From contig JASLXI010000013.1 in the NCBI GenBank assembly GCA_030740415.1, positions 1-10,220 of the forward strand: a DNA stretch of 10,220 bases, read 5' to 3'. The translations under genes were made by a program, and so were the position numbers. Shown piece after piece: positions 6,246 through 10,220 of this stretch. This stretch comes from Dehalococcoidia bacterium (lineage in GTDB: Bacteria; Chloroflexota; Dehalococcoidia; UBA2985). Below the pieces are notes generated by a model. The model ran no database searches. It saw only the letters and a program-made list of their open reading frames with translations, and had not been told where the DNA came from. Numbering within the stretch: position 1 is the first letter of the stretch; each line of letters opens with the position of its first letter.

Positions 6246-6248
6246 CGA
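6226..6248. repeat. Tandem 11-bp direct repeat, 12-bp period, in the divergent promoter region
   Basis: CATGTCAACGA occurs at 6226-6236 and again at 6238-6248, one base apart. On the minus strand each copy holds TTGACA, so one copy supplies the BFN -35 and the other sits in its spacer. The spacing is close to one helical turn, so both copies face the same side of the DNA, as expected for a protein-binding site. Confidence 0.6.
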
Positions 6249-6285
6249 CCACACAGGCAGGGAACAACCCTTGACAGCAATCGTA

Positions 6286-6315
6286 TTGACTTTAGCAAAC
6301 AGGGAGTCCAATAAT
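6286..6315 (+). promoter_or_regulatory. Sigma-70 promoter of the metallopeptidase lipoprotein gene
   Basis: TTGACT (6286-6291) and AATAAT (6310-6315) each match consensus at five of six positions, with 18 bases between. The predicted start near 6322 gives a leader of about 36 bases to the TTG at 6358. A further TTGACA lies at 6271-6276 without a partner -10. Confidence 0.55.
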
Positions 6316-6357
6316 GGCCGAGTCCTCAACTCACCCCGTACGGTTTGGAGTAAGCGT

Positions 6358-7596
6358 TTGCGCCCAACCACAGTGCTGCTGACACTGTCGCTATTATTGG
6401 CGGCATGCAGCCAGCCTCAGTTCACCGCGACCTTCACTCCTACCACATTGCCAACCTCTACGCCCACTCCAACGCCTACCACAACCGAGGCAACGCCTTC
6501 AGACTTGGCCCCTATCTTCGACCAGATACTCTCGAGGGTCTCGGAAATAAGGGAGCTAGAGCCTTTGAATGTGATCACGCCCAAGTTTATGAACAGGGAA
6601 GAGCTTGCAGACACTCTGAGAGAGGATCTTGAAGAGAGCCGAGAGGACATCCTGAACAGCCAGGAACTGTTCAAAATCATGGGCCTAATTCCCCAGGACG
6701 CAGACCTGTATGAACTGCTCCTAGCTCTATACGGCGAGCAGGTAGTGGGATTCTACAACACGGAGACCGAAGAGCTCTACGTTATCAAGGGCGCAGAGGA
6801 GATGAGACCCTTGGACGAGCTTACCTTAGCCCATGAATACGTCCACGCCCTTCAACAGCAGCACTTCGACATCCACGCGTTGAGCCAAGCGGCGGAAGAC
6901 GACCCCGAGACGGGGTCTTCACTGGGCGCTCTAATAGAGGGGGACGCCACGATCGTTCAGGTCGAGTACATGCGGGCCCACCTCACCTCCGAGCAGCAGC
7001 AAGAAATATTCGGCACCAGCGGAGACAGCCCCATCTTCGATGCCTCGTCGTACGTCCTCCAGCAAAGCCTTCTCTTTCCCTACAACGAGGGTGCAAACAT
7101 GGTAAGCAACCTCCTTTCTTCCGGGCATTGGGGGGTCATTAACAATGCCTACGAAAATCCTCCAGTCTCCACCGAGCAGGTGTTGCATGTTCAGAAATAT
7201 CTAGAGGGAGAGAGGCCGGTGACGATCTCTCTCCCGGACATTGCAACAGCCCTGGTCCAGGGATGGGAGATGTCGTACGGAGATGTGATGGGAGAGTTTC
7301 TTCTCAGGACCTACCTGGAAACCCAGACCAGCGCCAGCCTGGCGTCCAGAGCCGCCGCGGGCTGGGGAGGAGACCGATTCAACCTGATAACCAACTTCCA
7401 GGGGGAGCAGGCCCTAGTTGCTCTGTTGGAGTGGGACAGTGAAAGAGACGCCCGGGAGTTCTTCGATGCACTTGACTCCTCAGACAGCATCGCTAATGAT
7501 GGATTCCTTGGAGTCAGTGGCGACCGGGTGCTCTGGGTATTTTCGCCCTCCCGCGACATCACCGACGAGATTGTGTCCCTGTTTCCTGAGTTCTAG
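6358..7596 (+). CDS. Lipoprotein with HExxH zinc metallopeptidase domain
   Basis: The 412-residue product starts MRPTTVLLTLSLLLAACSQP, a lipoprotein signal peptide with lipobox LAAC and lipidated Cys17. Residues 22-47 are a Thr/Pro-rich linker, so the enzyme is tethered outside the membrane. LAHEYVHALQQQHFD (HExxH at 159-163) and ALIEGDATIVQ (Glu194) are a gluzincin-type zinc site: two His ligands, the catalytic Glu and a downstream Glu ligand. The segment from LYGEQVVGFYNTETEELYVI to HEYVH is typical of this lipoprotein peptidase group; the substrate is not known. The start is TTG 6358-6360 because GGAG (6347-6350) lies seven bases upstream and the signal peptide begins there. The frame is open back to 5563, but that part runs antisense through the BFN gene and is not coding. 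The C-terminal half (about 200-412) has no motif I recognise. Confidence 0.9.
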   Translation: MRPTTVLLTLSLLLAACSQPQFTATFTPTTLPTSTPTPTPTTTEATPSDLAPIFDQILSRVSEIRELEPLNVITPKFMNREELADTLREDLEESREDILNSQELFKIMGLIPQDADLYELLLALYGEQVVGFYNTETEELYVIKGAEEMRPLDELTLAHEYVHALQQQHFDIHALSQAAEDDPETGSSLGALIEGDATIVQVEYMRAHLTSEQQQEIFGTSGDSPIFDASSYVLQQSLLFPYNEGANMVSNLLSSGHWGVINNAYENPPVSTEQVLHVQKYLEGERPVTISLPDIATALVQGWEMSYGDVMGEFLLRTYLETQTSASLASRAAAGWGGDRFNLITNFQGEQALVALLEWDSERDAREFFDALDSSDSIANDGFLGVSGDRVLWVFSPSRDITDEIVSLFPEF

Positions 7597-7605
7597 GCTC
7601 TGACG

Positions 7606-8019
7606 TTGGACATCAAAGCAAGAGTGTTCGACGCATCCGTTGAGGGGTTCCTGTCTTATTCTAACGGCAATCCCACTCCAGCCAGGCTCGAGGAGACATC
7701 CTGCCCTTATCAATCTGACTCACGCTGGTTGCTCATAGGACACAGGTTAGACCGCAACATAGTGGGATGCATAGATGCAGAAACTGTCAAACCATGGCAA
7801 GCCACAATACAACCCCGTGCCGTCTCCTCCAGGAGAGAAGAAATCAAGGCATTGGCCGGACGTTGCTGTGCCAACTATACACCGAGCTAACGTTAACGAA
7901 ACTCATTGCTGAGACGGATGCAGACGCGGTAGGTTTCTATGAGCTCTGTGGCTTCGATGTGGAAAGCTTGGGAGAACTGTACCTTGGGATTGAGCGCTTC
8001 AGGTGCACCCTCGAATTGA
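7606..8019 (+). pseudogene. Frameshifted GNAT-family N-acetyltransferase
   Basis: Two frames together give one acetyltransferase. Frame 1 from 7606 reads DSRWLLIGHRLDRNIVGCIDAET, then ATIQPRAVSSRR, the core beta strands. Frame 2 resumes near 7842 with NQGIGRTLLCQLYTEL, the acetyl-CoA-binding motif (Q/R-x-x-G-x-G/A), then LIAETDADAVGFYELCGF, a typical GNAT C-terminus. The switch lies at 7831-7845 (around AGGAGAGAAGAAATC) and fits loss of one base or gain of two. Frame 2 continues open to 8234, across the transketolase promoter and start; its natural end is uncertain, although frame 1 has a TGA at 8017-8019 where similarity fades. No clear RBS precedes 7606, where TTG is only a possible start. 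It is a recent pseudogene or an assembly error. The gene lies directly after the lipoprotein stop. Confidence 0.75.
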
Positions 8020-8051
8020 ATGCTATCAGACAAAATCCACAAAAGAAATTC

Positions 8052-8080
8052 TGGACAGCCTCTGTATCGACTGATATAAT
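8052..8080 (+). promoter_or_regulatory. Strong sigma-70 promoter of the transketolase operon
   Basis: TGGACA (8052-8057, five of six) and TATAAT (8075-8080, perfect) are separated by 17 bases, and TGA before the -10 makes it an extended -10 as well. Transcription should begin near 8087. The promoter overlaps the open tail of the broken acetyltransferase frame. Confidence 0.8.
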
Positions 8081-8103
8081 TTGCCCGCGCTTTCCAAGGA
8101 GGT

Positions 8104-9030
8104 ATGACTTTTGGGGCGGGAAACATTCCTGCCAGAGTTATCATGTCAACAAGCCAAGAAACACCGGCACAAAAGAGTGGTGCAGCGACTGGTTCCCCCG
8201 CGTCTGTGTACCCTGTCGATGCCTCGATAGATGACCTGAAGAGCACCGCACTGTGGTTGAGGCGAGACATAGTTAGCATGATAGCCCAGGCGGGAAGCGG
8301 CCATCCTGGAGGGTCTCTTTCCGCTGTGGAGATACTCACCTCCTTGTACTTGAAGGTGATGCGCCACGACTCCTCCAATCCTCGCAAGACAGACAGGGAC
8401 AGGTTTATCCTCAGCAAGGCCCACGCCTGTCCCGTCCTCTACACGGTGCTGGCTCATTGCGGCTACTTTCTACGAGAGGAGCTCTGGAGTTTCCGCAAGA
8501 TCGATAGTCTGCTTCAGGGACACGCTCACATAATGACTCCCGGGGTGGAGATGTCCGGCGGCTCTTTGGGACAAGGCCTCTCCTTTGGTGTCGGCACCGC
8601 GATAGCCGCGCGACTCGATGGCCTTGACTCCAGAGTACACGTACTGCTGGGCGACGGTGAGTGCGACGAGGGTCAGATATGGGAAGCGGCCATGTCGGGC
8701 GCTCACTACAACTTGGACAACCTGGTAGCCATTGTGGATCGCAATGGGATCCAGAACGACCGCTTCACCAGCGAGGTGATGGAGCTTGAGCCCCTGGCGG
8801 AGAAGTGGCGCTCCTTCCGGTGGCACACCATCGAGATAGACGGCCACAGCTTCCCGCAGGTACTGGATGCCCTGGAAGAGGCCAAGACTATCAAGGGAAA
8901 GCCTACCGCCATAATCGCGGCCACGGTGAAGGGCAAGGGAGTCAGTTTCATGGAGAATACCCCCGAATTCCACGGTAAGGCGCCAAACAAAGAGCAGCTT
9001 GAGCAAGCCCTCAAAGAGCTCGCCAGTTAG
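8104..9030 (+). CDS. tkt: Transketolase, N-terminal subunit (TPP-binding half)
   Basis: This 308-residue protein is the pyrimidine/TPP-binding N half of a split transketolase. It has AGSGHPGGSLSAVEIL, KAHACPVLY, GSLGQGLSFGVGTAIA, and the TPP motif GDGECDEGQIWEAAM (about 183-197) ending in VDRNGIQND (Asn214). The C-terminus VKGKGVSFMENTPEFHGKAP is also typical. With the next gene it forms one cytoplasmic enzyme moving two-carbon ketol units in the pentose phosphate pathway. The stop is 13 bases before the next ATG, so the halves are co-transcribed. The start is uncertain. AAGGAGGT (8096-8103) directly abuts the ATG at 8104, too close for normal use, while the ATG at 8143 has no RBS. Family members usually begin about 40 residues later (near DDLKSTALWLRRD), so both starts add a Ser/Ala-rich extension. 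Confidence 0.95.
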   Translation: MTFGAGNIPARVIMSTSQETPAQKSGAATGSPASVYPVDASIDDLKSTALWLRRDIVSMIAQAGSGHPGGSLSAVEILTSLYLKVMRHDSSNPRKTDRDRFILSKAHACPVLYTVLAHCGYFLREELWSFRKIDSLLQGHAHIMTPGVEMSGGSLGQGLSFGVGTAIAARLDGLDSRVHVLLGDGECDEGQIWEAAMSGAHYNLDNLVAIVDRNGIQNDRFTSEVMELEPLAEKWRSFRWHTIEIDGHSFPQVLDALEEAKTIKGKPTAIIAATVKGKGVSFMENTPEFHGKAPNKEQLEQALKELAS

Positions 9031-9043
9031 AAATGGACAACAG

Positions 9044-10012
9044 ATGACGACATCCGCCGCAACCAGGGAAATCTACGGGAAGACTCTTCTGCAGCTTGGG
9101 AAGGAGAACCCGAACATAGTGGTGCTGGGAGGGGACCTCAACAAGTCTACCTTCATTCACCTCTTTGCGCAGGAGTTCCCGGACCGATTCTACGACCTAG
9201 GGCCGGCAGAACAGAACATGATGAGCATAGCCGCGGGGCTGGCCAGCTCCGGTAAGACGGTCTTCGCCAGCACCTTCGCGGTATTCGGCAGCGGCCGTCC
9301 CTACGACCAAATACGCTTGGGCATCTCCCAGCCTCATCTCAACGTCAAGATCGTGGTAACTCACGGAGGCCTCAGCCCCGGAGACGACGGCATGTCCGCT
9401 CAGAGCATAGAAGACCTGTCCCTCATATGTGCCCTTCCAGGCTTCACCGTCGTCGTCCCCGCGGACGGCCCGGAGACGGTGAGAGCGGTACAGGAAGCGG
9501 CCAGCACCGACGGTCCCTTCTTTATCCGCCTCTCAAGGTCTTCTACTCCCGTGATACACCAAGACGATTTCTCCTTCAAAATTGGGAAGGCAGAACTCAT
9601 TAGGGAGGGTACAGACGCCACTATAATCGCCTGTGGAGTCATGGCGATTGTCGCCCTGCAAGCTAGCGAAATCCTGGCCCGGGTAGGCATTCAGTCCCGC
9701 GTCCTCAACATGGCGACTCTGCAGCCCATAGACGCGGAGGCCATCGAGATTGGAGCGCGGGAGACTGGAGCCATTGTGACCGCGGAAGAGCACCTGCGTC
9801 ACGGCGGGCTTGGCAGCATCGTCGCCCAGACGTTGGGGGAGCGATTTCCGGTGCCCTTGGAGACCGTGGCCCTTACAGGCTACGCGGAGTCCGGCGCTCC
9901 CAATCTCCTAATGGAAAAGTACGGCCTCACCCCAGAGAAGATAGCAGAGGCAGTGCGTAGGGCTATCGGGCGCAAAACTACTCCCTCCGGCAACGGCAGG
10001 TCATCCTCCTGA
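9044..10012 (+). CDS. tkt: Transketolase, C-terminal subunit
   Basis: The 322-residue product is the Pyr/C-terminal half of a split transketolase. The N-terminus ATREIYGKTLLQLGKENPNI and VVLGGDLNKSTF match the family. RFYDLGPAEQNMMSIAAGLA (50-69) contains the catalytic glutamate (about Glu56) that activates the TPP ring. THGGLSPGDDGMSAQSIED and the FIRLSRSSTPV segment follow, then a transketolase C domain (ATIIACGVMAIVALQASEIL, VLNMATLQPIDAEAI, VTAEEHLRHGGLGSIVA). The ATG at 9044 lies 13 bases after the N-subunit stop with GGA seven bases upstream. The frame extends to a TTG at 8999 inside the previous gene, but that adds a non-family stretch. The Ser/Gly/Thr-rich tail after about residue 308 is extra. 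Active sites in such enzymes form at the interface of both halves. Confidence 0.95.
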   Translation: MTTSAATREIYGKTLLQLGKENPNIVVLGGDLNKSTFIHLFAQEFPDRFYDLGPAEQNMMSIAAGLASSGKTVFASTFAVFGSGRPYDQIRLGISQPHLNVKIVVTHGGLSPGDDGMSAQSIEDLSLICALPGFTVVVPADGPETVRAVQEAASTDGPFFIRLSRSSTPVIHQDDFSFKIGKAELIREGTDATIIACGVMAIVALQASEILARVGIQSRVLNMATLQPIDAEAIEIGARETGAIVTAEEHLRHGGLGSIVAQTLGERFPVPLETVALTGYAESGAPNLLMEKYGLTPEKIAEAVRRAIGRKTTPSGNGRSSS

Positions 10013-10056
10013 GGCCGGTAGTAGCCGACGCCCCAATCCTCATTGGTGGCCAATAG

Positions 10057-10170
10057 ATGGTTACGTGTGACTACCAAATGTTCGTCGAAGGTGTGAAGGC
10101 TATCAATGATGGCTGGGAGTTGACCAAGGACGTTAAGATCCCCGCAGACAAATGGCTAGTAGCCCACTGA
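10057..10170 (+). CDS. Doubtful 37-residue ORF after the transketolase operon
   Basis: GGTGG (10045-10049) precedes the ATG by seven bases, and the frame reads MVTCDYQMFVEGVKAINDGW and continues ELTKDVKIPADKWLVAH before TGA. The composition looks protein-like, and the end has a weak resemblance to the C-terminal part of periplasmic sugar-binding proteins. It may be a fragment of a lost gene or chance. The same frame after the TGA reads FERSIAVNPNAPFIMY, which resembles a TPR helix pair, so a broken gene continuing past the edge is possible. The rest of 10013-10220 shows no gene. It holds three short copies of CCAAT/ATTGG (10033-10054) that can form two alternative small hairpins. No intrinsic terminator is clear after the transketolase operon. 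Confidence 0.2.
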   Translation: MVTCDYQMFVEGVKAINDGWELTKDVKIPADKWLVAH

Positions 10171-10220
10171 TTTGAACGTTCCATAGCTGTTAACCCTAAT
10201 GCCCCCTTCATCATGTACAT

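Noticed and set aside
5563..6357. Upstream 265 codons of the long open frame ending at 7596
   Set aside because: It runs antisense through the BFN gene, and the lipoprotein signal peptide with its own RBS starts at 6358. It is a shadow frame.
7831..7850. Programmed -1 frameshift in the GNAT gene
   Set aside because: There is no slippery heptamer of the X-XXY-YYZ type and no clear downstream structure. Mutation or sequence error is simpler.

Overview
The window reads as ordinary bacterial chromosome with housekeeping, transport and stress-type genes. It has good Shine-Dalgarno sites, near-consensus sigma-70 promoters and frequent GTG/TTG starts. The mix (split transketolase, single-domain BFN nuclease, Glu/Leu dehydrogenase-type GDH, HExxH lipoprotein, CitE-like lyase) and the moderately GC-rich coding suggest a free-living Chloroflexota/Dehalococcoidia-like lineage. 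That placement is an inference from gene content, not something the sequence proves.

Layout. (1) 1-847, minus: a nearly complete CitE/HpcH-type CoA-ester lyase cut by the window edge; it starts with TTG. (2) 848-1473: a regulatory region with an extended -10 promoter for the lyase, a GC hairpin, a possible small minus-strand gene (983-1279) and a consensus promoter with repeats for the next gene. (3) 1474-4112, plus: an ArsR/SufR-like regulator with four C-terminal cysteines, then an ABC-2 type exporter (ATPase and overlapping permease). The ATPase is probably translated from a leaderless GTG. (4) 4120-5421, minus: glutamate dehydrogenase, tail-to-tail with the permease and only 7 bp away. 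(5) 5635-6180, minus: a bifunctional-nuclease (BFN/DUF151) protein, closed by a strong hairpin terminator and sharing a divergent promoter region with the next gene. (6) 6358-7596, plus: a zinc-metallopeptidase lipoprotein. (7) 7606-8019: a frameshifted GNAT acetyltransferase. (8) 8104-10012, plus: a split transketolase, N half then C half, as a tight operon with a clear promoter. (9) 10013-10220: mostly non-coding, with a doubtful 37-residue ORF.

How they work together. The transketolase halves form one enzyme. The ATPase and permease form one exporter, possibly controlled by the redox- or Fe-S-sensing regulator upstream. The remaining genes are separate units. I see no CRISPR array, mobile element, tRNA or rRNA, and no clear undescribed multi-gene system. 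The points most worth checking are the leaderless GTG, the perfect 14-bp hairpin inside the permease gene, the small minus-strand gene with its start-codon hairpin, and the tandem repeat in the BFN/lipoprotein divergent promoter.
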